NCBI GenBank assembly: GCA_902797855.1
Contig: CADBUI010000012.1
Coordinates: 1 to 33,112 of the forward strand
DNA length: 33,112 nt
Reading direction: 5' to 3'
Origin: an uncultured Erysipelotrichaceae bacterium
GTDB lineage: Bacteria; Bacillota_I; Bacilli_A; RFN20; CAG-826
The notes beneath the pieces were generated by a model. That model saw only the letters and a program-made list of their open reading frames with translations, did not search any database and had not been told where the DNA came from. The position numbers and the translations under genes are program-made. Each line of letters opens with the position of its first letter. Position 1 is the first letter of the stretch. Below, one piece after another: positions 22,553 through 30,805 of the stretch.

Positions 22553-22574
22553 TGTATCGCAATTGTGATACAAT
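22553..22574 (+). promoter_or_regulatory. Operator palindrome overlapping the -10 of the antitoxin-Fic operon
   Basis: TGTATCGCAATTGTGATACA (22553-22572) is a 20-bp palindrome with one mismatched pair (G559/T566 in the 22500s). Its right half overlaps the extended -10 TGATACAAT. The antitoxin's own ribbon-helix-helix is the natural candidate ligand (autorepression). Confidence 0.65.
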
Positions 22575-22591
22575 TTTATTGAGGTATGGGT

Positions 22592-22912
22592 ATGGCAAAA
22601 ACGGAGACAGTACACACAAGAGTGACACATGAAATTAAAAAACAAGCAGACGAAATCTTTTCAAGATTAGGATTAACGACTAGTCAGGCAATTATGCTTT
22701 TTTTAACTGCAGTTGTTAATCATAATGGAATGCCTTTTGAACTCACTGTTCCAAAGGAAGAAGATGAAGATCTTAAGTTTGCTATTTCTGTCGCTACTGT
22801 AGATGGAGTACCTCCAACTAAAGAGGCACAAAAAATAATTAGACTCTATTCAAAAGGAGACATTGATTATGAAACTGCCCAATTTGCACTCGAAAGGATT
22901 TATAAACATTGA
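22592..22912 (+). CDS. RelB/DinJ-type antitoxin with VbhA-like C-terminal region
   Basis: The protein has 106 residues. Residues 1-52 are a RelB/DinJ ribbon-helix-helix: TVHTRVTHEIKKQADEIFSRLGLTTSQAIMLFL, then GMPFELTVP. Residues 61-106 resemble VbhA-type Fic antitoxins: an inhibitory-helix-like VATVDG at 67-72, then KEAQKIIRLYSKGDIDYETAQFALERIY. The canonical [S/T]xxxE[G/N] motif would here read with Val for Ser and Asp for Glu. The protein should bind its operator and neutralise the Fic partner. The ATG at 22592 has GAGG 7 nt upstream; the ATG at 22586 is too close to it. The stop overlaps the Fic start by 1 nt. RelB assignment is firm; the VbhA-like part is by motif reading. Confidence 0.82.
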   Translation: MAKTETVHTRVTHEIKKQADEIFSRLGLTTSQAIMLFLTAVVNHNGMPFELTVPKEEDEDLKFAISVATVDGVPPTKEAQKIIRLYSKGDIDYETAQFALERIYKH

Positions 22913-23649
22913 TGAAAGACCCATACGTTTACGAAGGAACCAACATTTTAAAAAACAAGTTTAATATCAAAGATGAGAAAGAACTTGATGAACTCGAATC
23001 TGCTTTTGTAGGATTAGCGATCGTTTCATTAAAAAGAAGTGATTTTAAGATTAACAGCATTCAAGATGTATTAAAGATTCATAACAAACTATTTTCAAAA
23101 GTTTATGATTGGGCAGGTAAACCAAGAACAATTGATATCTTCAAAAGAGAATCAATACTTGGCGATAAATCAATAGATTATGTCTTTGCCTCTTATATTG
23201 ATATTGCTCTTGATGAATTAAATACTGAATTTAAAGTTATCAACTGGAATAAATTAAATCCGAAAGAGAAAGTAGATAAAATCTGCTATTTTGTATCCGA
23301 GTTTTGGCACATCCATCCATTTAGAGAAGGTAACACCAGAACCACAGCGATGATGCTATATTATCTAATTAAGAAAGCTGGGCTACATATAAACACAGAT
23401 TTCTTATTAAAGAATGGATATTACTTCAGAAACGCTTTAGCGTTATCTTGTTTATATAGTTCATCAAAACCTGAATATCTACTTGGTATAGTTAAAGATT
23501 CAGTTACGTTAAAAAATATCGATGAAAACAAATACCAAACAATCGAAGGAATTGATGTTAGTAAATACGCTTATCAAAATCACACGGTTGAGAAACTTAA
23601 AACAATTAAGAAACCTAAAGATTGGAAGAAAAAAGAAGGCCTTATTTGA
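22912..23649 (+). CDS. Fic family toxin (Fic-motif protein), second motif Arg absent
   Basis: The protein has 245 residues. The catalytic loop HPFREGNTRTTA lies at 135-146, preceded by the beta-hairpin flap DWAGKPRTIDIFK (67-79) and the helical Fic core. Fic enzymes transfer AMP or other phosphate-containing groups to target proteins. Relative to HxFx(D/E)GNGRxxR, the first Gly after Asn is Thr142 and the last Arg is Ala146, so the usual gamma-phosphate contact and partner of the inhibitory Glu is missing, as in Doc. The catalytic His135 is intact. The ATG at 22912 shares its A with the antitoxin stop TGA. The end overlaps the convergent hydrogenase gene by 8 bp. Confidence 0.92.
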   Translation: MKDPYVYEGTNILKNKFNIKDEKELDELESAFVGLAIVSLKRSDFKINSIQDVLKIHNKLFSKVYDWAGKPRTIDIFKRESILGDKSIDYVFASYIDIALDELNTEFKVINWNKLNPKEKVDKICYFVSEFWHIHPFREGNTRTTAMMLYYLIKKAGLHINTDFLLKNGYYFRNALALSCLYSSSKPEYLLGIVKDSVTLKNIDENKYQTIEGIDVSKYAYQNHTVEKLKTIKKPKDWKKKEGLI

Positions 23650-25075
23650 CCTTCTTTTCAATGTTCGCAATTGATTCTTCGATTGTTCTTTCGGTTGATT
23701 GTTTTCCGTATTTATCAACTTCGGATTTATCGCGGAATTCATGGGTGAGACAGCATGGTCCACCAATACAACCACCAGAACACGCCATACCTTCAAGGAA
23801 ATTGAATTCTTTATTCATGCTGGCTTTTGATAGCATAAGTTTACAGTTATCAAGTCCATCAGCGCTTGTAGCTTTAAGTTCAAAATCTGAGTTTTGCTCT
23901 TTTAAAGCTTCGCTTACTGCATCAGCTAGTCCACCACATCTAGCGAATATTCTTCCGAAATATGAAGCGTTATAGAGTTTACCTTCTTCTAATGAAGCAA
24001 GATCAATATCTCGTGCGTCAATCATAGCTTGAAGTTCTTCAAATGTGATTACTGCATCAACATATGGTTTAACTTTTGGATCTTCAATTTCTCTTTTCTT
24101 AGAAACGCATGGTCCAATAAAGACTGTTTTAGCATTTGGATTATTTTCTTTTATCCATTTAGCGATAGTCGCCATTGGGGAAAGATTAGATGAGATATTA
24201 TCTGCGAGTTTTGGATAATATTTTTTAATTAATGAGACAAATGTTGGACAGCAACTTGAAGTTAAGAATCCTTTTTCAGCAAGTTCTTTAGCTTCTGCGA
24301 ACGCAACCATATCTGCACCTAAGGCAGCTTCAATTACATGAGAGAATCCTAGTTTTTCAATCGCAGTTACTACTTGTCCAAGTGAAGCATATTTAAACTG
24401 AGATGAGACTGATGGAGCAACGATTGCATACACTGGATATTTTTTAGAGAAATCACTATCTTTTAAGATATCTATCACATTAGTGATAAATGACTTATCC
24501 ATGATAGCTCCAAATGGGCATTGATAGACGCACGCACCACATTGAATACATTTACTATCATCAATATGTGCAGCATGATCTACGTCCATTGAAATAGCTT
24601 TAACTTTACAAGCTTGTTCACATGGTCTTTGATAATTTTGAATTGCGTTATATTGGCAGGCTTTCGCACACATTCCACAATTAATACAAACTTCTTTATT
24701 AATAACTGCTGAGTGAGTGACTGGGTCAAAACTAATAGCGCCTTTTCGACATGCACTTGAACATCTATGAGCGATACAACCTCGACATCTATTCGTGACT
24801 TCATATCCTCCAAGTGGACATTCATCACAGGCTATTTTGATAACTTCGACAACATTATTAATTTCTTTATTTCCACCTAATGCGAGTTTAATTCTTTCAA
24901 GTACGATTGCTCTTTCTTTATAAATACAACAACGCATTGTTGGTTTTGGTCCTGGAACAATTCGTTCAGGAATTTCTAAAGATTCTTTTGCTAAAGTACC
25001 GTTAAAATAGGCTCTAGCAATCTCTTTTAGGACTTTATATTTTAACTCTTGGACTCTGGTATCAAATTTGTTCAT
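23642..25075 (-). CDS. Monomeric [FeFe]-hydrogenase, group B-like
   Basis: The protein has 477 residues. The N-terminal half carries cysteine clusters for several 4Fe-4S centres: C97/C100/C105/C109, C130/C133/C136/C140, and C176/C179/C182/C186. The C-terminal half is the H-cluster domain with L1 SCCPTF (about 274-279), L2 GPCVSKKRE (321-329) and L3 EGMACSGGCIGG (428-439). These variants (SCCPTF rather than SCCPAW; EGMAC) match group B enzymes, whose in vivo role is not settled. It should reduce protons or oxidise H2 with ferredoxin. Maturases HydEFG are not in the window. AGAGG precedes the ATG; an extended -10 TGTGATACAAT lies upstream. Confidence 0.9.
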   Translation of the reverse strand: MNKFDTRVQELKYKVLKEIARAYFNGTLAKESLEIPERIVPGPKPTMRCCIYKERAIVLERIKLALGGNKEINNVVEVIKIACDECPLGGYEVTNRCRGCIAHRCSSACRKGAISFDPVTHSAVINKEVCINCGMCAKACQYNAIQNYQRPCEQACKVKAISMDVDHAAHIDDSKCIQCGACVYQCPFGAIMDKSFITNVIDILKDSDFSKKYPVYAIVAPSVSSQFKYASLGQVVTAIEKLGFSHVIEAALGADMVAFAEAKELAEKGFLTSSCCPTFVSLIKKYYPKLADNISSNLSPMATIAKWIKENNPNAKTVFIGPCVSKKREIEDPKVKPYVDAVITFEELQAMIDARDIDLASLEEGKLYNASYFGRIFARCGGLADAVSEALKEQNSDFELKATSADGLDNCKLMLSKASMNKEFNFLEGMACSGGCIGGPCCLTHEFRDKSEVDKYGKQSTERTIEESIANIEKKVK

Positions 25076-25099
25076 AGTCTAGCCTCTATTTCAAAAAGT

Positions 25100-25109
25100 A
25101 TTGTATCAC
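25100..25109 (-). promoter_or_regulatory. Extended -10 promoter of the hydrogenase gene
   Basis: Minus strand TGTGATACAAT with no good -35; the would-be -35 lies in the adhE terminator. Confidence 0.5.
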
Positions 25110-25111
25110 AA

Positions 25112-25153
25112 GTAAAGAAAAAGTCCCCTATATTCTTAAGAAAATAAGGGACT
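25112..25153 (-). terminator. Terminator of rex-adhE
   Basis: Minus strand AGTCCCTTAT pairs imperfectly with ATAGGGGACT across a TCTTAAGA loop, followed by TTTTTCTTT. Confidence 0.82.
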
Positions 25154-25163
25154 ATATACTTTA

Positions 25164-27779
25164 TTATTCGCCTTTGTAGGCTTTTTTAAGAATTACTTTC
25201 ATGTCTTCCACGAGTGGGACTCTTGGGTTACATGGTGAACATTGATCTTCGTAGGCAAGAACTGCAATACGGTCAATTTTATTATTCCATTCTTCTTCAC
25301 TCATGCCATAGCTAGCGAAGTTATCACTAAGTCCAATTTCAACTTGGAGATCATGACATGCTTTTGCAAGGGATTCAACACCTTCCTCAGGTGTATCAGC
25401 CTTTAAGCCAAGTAGACGAGCGATATCTTGATATTTCTTATCTGCACAATAGCAATTATATTTTGGCCATGTGGATAGTTTAGTTGGAACTTGTCCATTA
25501 TATCTAATGACATATGGAAGAAGCACACCACAGGTGTGACCATGGACTGTGTGGAACTCTGCACCTACTTTATGAGCAAGTGAGTGAGTCATACCTAAGA
25601 AAGCATTTGCGAACGCCATACCAGCAATTGTGGCAGCATTATGCATCTTTTCACGAGCTTCTAAATCATGCGGACCATCTTTAACTGCTCTTGGAAGATA
25701 TTTGAAGACAAGTTCAATGGCTTTAATAGCTAGACCATCAGTGAAGTCATTAGCCATGACACTAACATAGGCCTCAATTGCGTGAGTGAGAACGTCCATA
25801 CCTGTCATAGCTGTTGCTTTTGGAGGAAGATTTGTTGTAAATTCAGCATCAACAATCGCAACAGTTGGGGTAAGAGAATAGTCTGTTAATGGATATTTCT
25901 TATTATTTTTCTTATCAGAAATAACCGCGAATGGAGTGACTTCACTACCAGTTCCGGATGTTGTTGGAATACAAATTAAACGAGATTGTTTTCCAAGTTC
26001 TGGATATTTGAATGCTCTTTTACGAATATCCATAAATTTTTGTTTGAGGTCATCAAAGTTAACTTCTGGATGTTCATAGAATAACCACATACCCTTAGCG
26101 GCGTCCATGACTGAACCACCACCTAAAGCAATAATGACATCTGGCTTAAAGATTTTCATCATTGCTGCGCCTTTACGGACTGTTTCAATATCTGGATCTG
26201 GTTCAACATCACAGAATAACTGCATTTGAACTTTATTTCTTCTTAAGTTAAGTTGGTCTGCAACTTTCTTGAAGAATCCAAATTCCACCATTGAAGTATC
26301 AGTGACAATAAAGGCTTTATTGATATTTTTACATGATTGTAAATATTGAATTGAATTACGTTCGAAATAAATTTTCGAAGGAACTTTAAACCACTGCACT
26401 GTATTTCTCCTTTTACCTACTTTCTTAATATTAAGTAAGTTAACTGCGCTGACGTTACCGCCGATAGAGTTATGTCCATAACTACCACAACCAAGAGTTA
26501 ATGATGGTAAAAATGAGTTATAGACATTACCGATTCCACCAAAGGTGGCAGGTGAATTCCAAATGATTCTCATAGCTGGAACAAGTTCACCATATCGATC
26601 GGACATCTCTTGTTCTTTACAGTGAATAGCAGCAGAGTGACCTAAACCATTAAAGGAAACCATTTCAAATGCTTTTTGGAATCCTTCTTTTTCTCCTTCG
26701 ACTTTAAAGACTGCAAGCACTGGAGAAAGTTTTTCTCTAGAAATAGGTTCTTTTGGACCGACTTCTTTACATTCAATCGCGATGATAGAAGTATCTTCAG
26801 GAACTTTTACACCAGCTTGAGAAGCGATCCAATACGCGCTTTTACCAACGATATCTGGATTAAGTTTTCCGTTTTCCACTCCTTCATCACCTTCAGCAAA
26901 GCCGAACATGAATCTAGATAATTTCTTCTTTTCTTCTTTACTTGCAAAGTAAACTTTGAAACGTTTGAATAATTCAACTGCTTCAGAGTAGATTTCTTTA
27001 TCGATAATCACAGCTTGTTCAGAAGCACAAATCATACCATTATCAAATGATTTAGATAAAACGATATCATTCACTGCTTGTTCAACATTGCATGATTTAT
27101 TCATATATGCTGGAACGTTGCCTGCTCCAACACCCATGGCTGGTTTACCACAGCTATAAGCTGCTCTAACCATGGCGTTACCACCAGTAGCAAGAATTGT
27201 TGCGACTCCTGGATGGTTCATAAGAGCACTGGTTGCATCCATGGAAGGATGTTCAATCCATTGAATACAGTTTTCTGGGGCCCCGGCTTTAACAGCCGCA
27301 TCTCTCATGATAACCGCAGCTTCTTTTGAACATTGTTGTGCGCTTGGGTGGAAGGCAAAGATAATTGGGTTTCTAGTCTTTAAACAAATAAGTGATTTAA
27401 AGATGACAGTTGATGTTGGGTTAGTAACTGGGGTGATACCACAGATAACTCCAACAGGCTCAGCGATTTCTGTAATACCAGTGACTGGGTCTTCAGAAAT
27501 AACTCCAACTGTCTTAAGATGGCGCATATTATTCACAACATATTCGCAAGCGAATAAGTTCTTGGTAGCCTTATCTTCAAAGACACCGCGTTTTGTTTCA
27601 TTAATTGCGCTAGCGGCAAGTGTGCCGTGATGATCAAGACCAGCGACCGAACATTTAGCGACAATGTGGTCGATTTGATCTTGAGTTAATAACAAAAATT
27701 CATCGAGAGCTTTGGTAGCCTTCTTAACAAGCTCATCGACTTCTTTTTGAGGATCAATAACAGGTGTTTTCTTTTCCAT
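25164..27779 (-). CDS. adhE: Bifunctional aldehyde-alcohol dehydrogenase
   Basis: The protein has 871 residues, the full AdhE length. Residues 1-440 are a CoA-acylating aldehyde dehydrogenase (NGMICASEQAVI holds the catalytic Cys; GGNAMVRAAYSCGKPAMGVGAGN). A linker leads to an iron-dependent alcohol dehydrogenase (about 455-871; IALGGGSVMDAAKGMW, PTTSGTGSEVTPFAV, and GMTHSLAHKVGAEFHTVHGH with the Fe ligands). It reduces acetyl-CoA to ethanol and regenerates 2 NAD+, usually as cytosolic spirosomes. The ATG overlaps the rex stop by 1 nt, so Rex controls its own target operon. Confidence 0.97.
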   Translation of the reverse strand: MEKKTPVIDPQKEVDELVKKATKALDEFLLLTQDQIDHIVAKCSVAGLDHHGTLAASAINETKRGVFEDKATKNLFACEYVVNNMRHLKTVGVISEDPVTGITEIAEPVGVICGITPVTNPTSTVIFKSLICLKTRNPIIFAFHPSAQQCSKEAAVIMRDAAVKAGAPENCIQWIEHPSMDATSALMNHPGVATILATGGNAMVRAAYSCGKPAMGVGAGNVPAYMNKSCNVEQAVNDIVLSKSFDNGMICASEQAVIIDKEIYSEAVELFKRFKVYFASKEEKKKLSRFMFGFAEGDEGVENGKLNPDIVGKSAYWIASQAGVKVPEDTSIIAIECKEVGPKEPISREKLSPVLAVFKVEGEKEGFQKAFEMVSFNGLGHSAAIHCKEQEMSDRYGELVPAMRIIWNSPATFGGIGNVYNSFLPSLTLGCGSYGHNSIGGNVSAVNLLNIKKVGKRRNTVQWFKVPSKIYFERNSIQYLQSCKNINKAFIVTDTSMVEFGFFKKVADQLNLRRNKVQMQLFCDVEPDPDIETVRKGAAMMKIFKPDVIIALGGGSVMDAAKGMWLFYEHPEVNFDDLKQKFMDIRKRAFKYPELGKQSRLICIPTTSGTGSEVTPFAVISDKKNNKKYPLTDYSLTPTVAIVDAEFTTNLPPKATAMTGMDVLTHAIEAYVSVMANDFTDGLAIKAIELVFKYLPRAVKDGPHDLEAREKMHNAATIAGMAFANAFLGMTHSLAHKVGAEFHTVHGHTCGVLLPYVIRYNGQVPTKLSTWPKYNCYCADKKYQDIARLLGLKADTPEEGVESLAKACHDLQVEIGLSDNFASYGMSEEEWNNKIDRIAVLAYEDQCSPCNPRVPLVEDMKVILKKAYKGE

Positions 27780-28414
27780 TATTCATCTATCTCCTTTGTT
27801 TTTAATTTGTGTTCTAAAATTGCTAAAGAACTAGCGATGTTAATGTTTTCAACAACAACATCACTATTTATATTCAAGTGAACTGGAACAAAGTTCCATA
27901 TCGCTTTGATACCTGCATTAACGAGCATATTTGCGACTTGTTGAGCCACTTCACTAGTGACAACTAAAATAGCGATTTCAATACCTAATTCTTCGACCTT
28001 ATTTGCCATCTGATAAATACTATATATTTCTTTATTATTAATAGATTTACCAACAACTTTAGAATCAATATCAAAACCGCAGACAATGTTTAATCCGAAA
28101 TCCTCGAAGCCTTTATAGTTAATAAGCGCTCCACCAAGATGACCAACACCAACGATGGCAGCAGATTTCTTAGATGTATAACCTAAAAATGATTTGATAT
28201 CATCGATTAGTTCATTTATATCTCTTCCTAGTTTTGGTTTACCTTCGCTTTTTGTGACAACTTGTAAATCTTTGCGAACTTGCTCTTCGGAAAGTTTTAA
28301 AGCTTTAGCGATAGCAGGAGATGAAATAGTTGTTACACCACTATCTCTAAGCGCTATAAGGTGGTTTAGATATAAGGGATATCTTTCTAATTGTCTTTCA
28401 GATACTTTGCTCAT
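27779..28414 (-). CDS. rex: Redox-sensing transcriptional repressor Rex
   Basis: The protein has 211 residues. The N-terminal winged helix (about 1-75; RYPLYLNHLIALRDSG, ISSPAIAKALKLSEEQVRKDL) binds DNA and the Rossmann domain (GVGHLGGALINY, 89-100) binds NADH. High NADH releases Rex and induces fermentative genes. It is the first gene of rex-adhE. Two inverted repeats flank its promoter and are probably its autoregulatory sites. The usual Rex YKF-type NADH contacts are not checked here. Confidence 0.95.
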   Translation of the reverse strand: MSKVSERQLERYPLYLNHLIALRDSGVTTISSPAIAKALKLSEEQVRKDLQVVTKSEGKPKLGRDINELIDDIKSFLGYTSKKSAAIVGVGHLGGALINYKGFEDFGLNIVCGFDIDSKVVGKSINNKEIYSIYQMANKVEELGIEIAILVVTSEVAQQVANMLVNAGIKAIWNFVPVHLNINSDVVVENINIASSLAILEHKLKTKEIDE

Positions 28415-28417
28415 ATT

Positions 28418-28483
28418 TCAGTATTTTTTTACTGATTAGATTATATCATTAATATTTTAATATATCAATAATATTTTACTGAT
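28418..28483 (-). promoter_or_regulatory. rex-adhE promoter flanked by two candidate Rex operators
   Basis: Minus strand TTGATA (28463-28468), a 17-nt spacer, TATAAT (28440-28445). Site 1: ATCAGTA-N6-TATTGAT at 28464-28483, overlapping the -35. Site 2: TCAGTA-N6-TACTGA at 28418-28435, covering the transcription start. The half-site ATCA(G/A)TA differs from the common TTGTGA Rex half-site. Confidence 0.7.
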
Positions 28484-28490
28484 ATAAAAT

Positions 28491-28519
28491 TATAAAAGAA
28501 AACATCCCTTTGGGATGTT
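28491..28519 (-). terminator. Terminator of the LemA-like gene
   Basis: Minus strand AACATCCC, loop AAA, GGGATGTT (28501-28519), then TTCTTTTAT. It ends just before Rex site 1. Confidence 0.88.
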
Positions 28520-28524
28520 GATTC

Positions 28525-29091
28525 TTAAACAATTAAATCTTTCTTTCTAATTTTTGCGATTTTGAAGATGAGTCTAGTGCCCGGAACACGAATCCAATAA
28601 TTATATCCAAGTACATCTGAATTATATTTCGCGCATTTTTGACGATATGCATCTTCTAAATCTAGATACATATTTTTAATTAATTCGTATTCCTCATCTT
28701 TGATGAAATCTTCATTTCTATGACAGCGACTTGTAATTGAGTGACTAGCTTTAATAAATGAGAAGATTCTTTCATCGCGACTTTCTTTATCAAGCGCTTG
28801 GAAATCATTTACTCTTTCGAGTCTATTAACACCATTAATTTCATCTTGGCTAATTTCAATGTTATGTTTCTTTGCAAGCTCAATATATCGATGAAGTGTC
28901 TGGTGTCTTTCTTTTAAAAGCATATTAAGAGCATCACTTTCTCTTTTAAGAGCTTTCTTGAAAACATTATAAAAAGAGACAGCAAATATTAAGGCAATAA
29001 GCCACACACCCACTACTACTGAACCAACAATGATTAAGATAGTAATCCAGTTAGCGCTTAGCCAATCAGTGAATTGAGAATTAATTAACAT
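28525..29091 (-). CDS. LemA-like membrane protein
   Basis: The protein has 188 residues. One transmembrane segment lies at about 17-42, followed by a helical domain. The C-terminal AYRQKCAKYNSDVLGYNYWIRVPG is the LemA signature region, in which a YNxxVxxYN-like repeat precedes a Pro. LemA proteins have no settled biochemical role. The ATG at 29091 has GAGG 9 nt upstream. An overlapping ATG 4 nt earlier is out of frame. The gene is monocistronic, divergent from the HAD-ispD-S1-pgi set. Confidence 0.75.
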   Translation of the reverse strand: MLINSQFTDWLSANWITILIIVGSVVVGVWLIALIFAVSFYNVFKKALKRESDALNMLLKERHQTLHRYIELAKKHNIEISQDEINGVNRLERVNDFQALDKESRDERIFSFIKASHSITSRCHRNEDFIKDEEYELIKNMYLDLEDAYRQKCAKYNSDVLGYNYWIRVPGTRLIFKIAKIRKKDLIV

Positions 29092-29244
29092 CCATTGCTA
29101 CCTCAAAAATACTTTAAACATAATATAGTTTATCTCGTTTTAGGTCAATTGTTATAGGTTTTTTATAATAATGGGCAACTTATGCCCATCACTAAAATTG
29201 ACTTAGTGTAAACATTATGATAATGTTTTTTGCGAGGTGAGGAT

Positions 29245-30120
29245 ATGAAGAAAACTGCAATAATGGCTATCATGTACGATTTTGATAAAACACTTTGTAC
29301 AACAGATATGCAAAACTATGGTTTTATTCCAGCACTTAATATGACACCAGATGAATTCTGGGGTGCGACTGGAGAATTCTCCGCTAAAACAGGATGCGAA
29401 AGAATTCTTTCATATATGTATATGATGGTCAAACTTAGTAAAGAAAAAGGAATTAAACTAACTAAGAAATGGCTCAATTCACTTGGTGAAGGAATCGTTT
29501 ATTTCCCAGGTGTTGAAAAATGGTTTGATAGAATCAACAAATACGGCGAAGAAAGAGGAGTTAAAGTTGAACACTACCTCTGTTCCAGCGGAACAAAAGA
29601 AATTGTCGAAGGTTGTTCTATTGCTAAAAAGTTTAGAAAAATCTACGGTTGTGAATTCTATTTTGATCCAGAAACTGGTGAACCAATATGGCCAAAGCTC
29701 GCTATTAACTATACTCAAAAAACACAATACTTCTTTAGAATATCTAAAGGTGTTTATGATGTTAGTGACGATAATAGCGTTAACTCAAAAACTCAGAAAA
29801 GAAGAATTCCATATTCAAACATCGTCTATCTCGGTGATGGTATGACTGACGTTCCATGTATGGTTCTTGTTAAACAAAATGGTGGTAAATCTATCGCTAT
29901 CCACCAAAAGAAAGATACTAAGAACATGGCTAACTTAATTAAAGAAGGCCGTGTTAACTTCGCTTGCTTAGCAGATTATAGTGAAGGTAGTGATCTTGAT
30001 CAAACGATGAAGTTAATCATCGATAGAGTTGCTGTTGAACACTCTATCTCGATAAAAGAAAACGCTATTATTGAGAAAGTCAATAAAGCCGCTAAGAAAC
30101 TCACCCAAGAAGGAAAATAA
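29245..30120 (+). CDS. HAD-superfamily phosphatase (phosphoserine phosphatase-like)
   Basis: The protein has 291 residues. Motif I is DFDKTL (Asp12, Asp14), motif II SSGTKEI, and motif IV LGDGMTDVPCM. These are the HAD catalytic residues, with a helical C1-type cap between motifs I and II as in phosphoserine phosphatase-like members. The substrate is unknown. A TTG-initiated frame at 29230 is rejected because GAGGTGAGG lies immediately before the ATG at 29245. It leads an operon with ispD (1-nt overlap, TAATG). Confidence 0.85.
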   Translation: MKKTAIMAIMYDFDKTLCTTDMQNYGFIPALNMTPDEFWGATGEFSAKTGCERILSYMYMMVKLSKEKGIKLTKKWLNSLGEGIVYFPGVEKWFDRINKYGEERGVKVEHYLCSSGTKEIVEGCSIAKKFRKIYGCEFYFDPETGEPIWPKLAINYTQKTQYFFRISKGVYDVSDDNSVNSKTQKRRIPYSNIVYLGDGMTDVPCMVLVKQNGGKSIAIHQKKDTKNMANLIKEGRVNFACLADYSEGSDLDQTMKLIIDRVAVEHSISIKENAIIEKVNKAAKKLTQEGK

Positions 30121-30803
30121 TGAAAAGATTTGCCCTTATTCTTTTAGCGGGTGATTCTACTCGTTTTCATAGTGAAACTCCTAAACAGTTTTATCTAGTT
30201 GACGATAAACCACTTATCTATTACACAATTAAATCTTTTCAAGATGCTAAAAATATTGATGGCATCCTTTTAGTGAGCAAAGAAGAATATATTAACAAAG
30301 TTAAAGATATCATTGTTAAGTATAATCTCACTAAAGTTAAAGGAATTTGTGTAGGCGGTAATTCTAGACAAGAAAGTGTCTATAATGGACTTAATATGCT
30401 TAGTGAAGTTCTTTCAGCAAATGATATTGTCTTAATTCATGATGGCGCTAGACCACTTGTGAAAGAAGAATTAATTGATTCATTAATTAAATCTTTAGAT
30501 ACTTATCAAGGCGCCACCACTGCTATTTCAAGTAAAGACACAATCGCAATGGTGGATAACGTTCATATGGAAATGGTTGGAGTGCTTGATCGTAATCAAG
30601 TCTACCGCATCCAGACTCCACAAGCGTTTCGCTTTGGAATAATTAAAGAAGCACATGAAATGTATAAGGGTAAAAATGTCACAGATGACAGTCAACTTCT
30701 CCAAGGAGTTTTCCCAATTAAGATTGTTCCTGGAGATGACTCACTTGTGAAAATCACCACTATGGAAGATATAAAATATCTTAAGGTATTATTAGAAGAA
30801 TAA
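30120..30803 (+). CDS. ispD: 2-C-methyl-D-erythritol 4-phosphate cytidylyltransferase (IspD family)
   Basis: The protein has 227 residues. It has the cytidylyltransferase N-terminus LLAGDSTRFHSETPKQF (a variant of the usual AAGxGxR loop; Lys22 conserved), GGNSRQESVYNGL, IHDGARPLV and the C-terminal PGDDSLVKITTMEDI. IspD makes CDP-methylerythritol in the non-mevalonate isoprenoid pathway. The close relative TarI (CDP-ribitol) is an alternative, since no other MEP gene is in view. It overlaps the HAD gene by 1 nt, and an S1-domain gene follows 2 nt later. Confidence 0.85.
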   Translation: MKRFALILLAGDSTRFHSETPKQFYLVDDKPLIYYTIKSFQDAKNIDGILLVSKEEYINKVKDIIVKYNLTKVKGICVGGNSRQESVYNGLNMLSEVLSANDIVLIHDGARPLVKEELIDSLIKSLDTYQGATTAISSKDTIAMVDNVHMEMVGVLDRNQVYRIQTPQAFRFGIIKEAHEMYKGKNVTDDSQLLQGVFPIKIVPGDDSLVKITTMEDIKYLKVLLEE

Positions 30804-30805
30804 TT

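Noticed and set aside
22353-22628. Minus-strand open frame across tRNA-Leu
   Set aside because: It is antisense to the tRNA, its terminator and the antitoxin start; no ribosome site.
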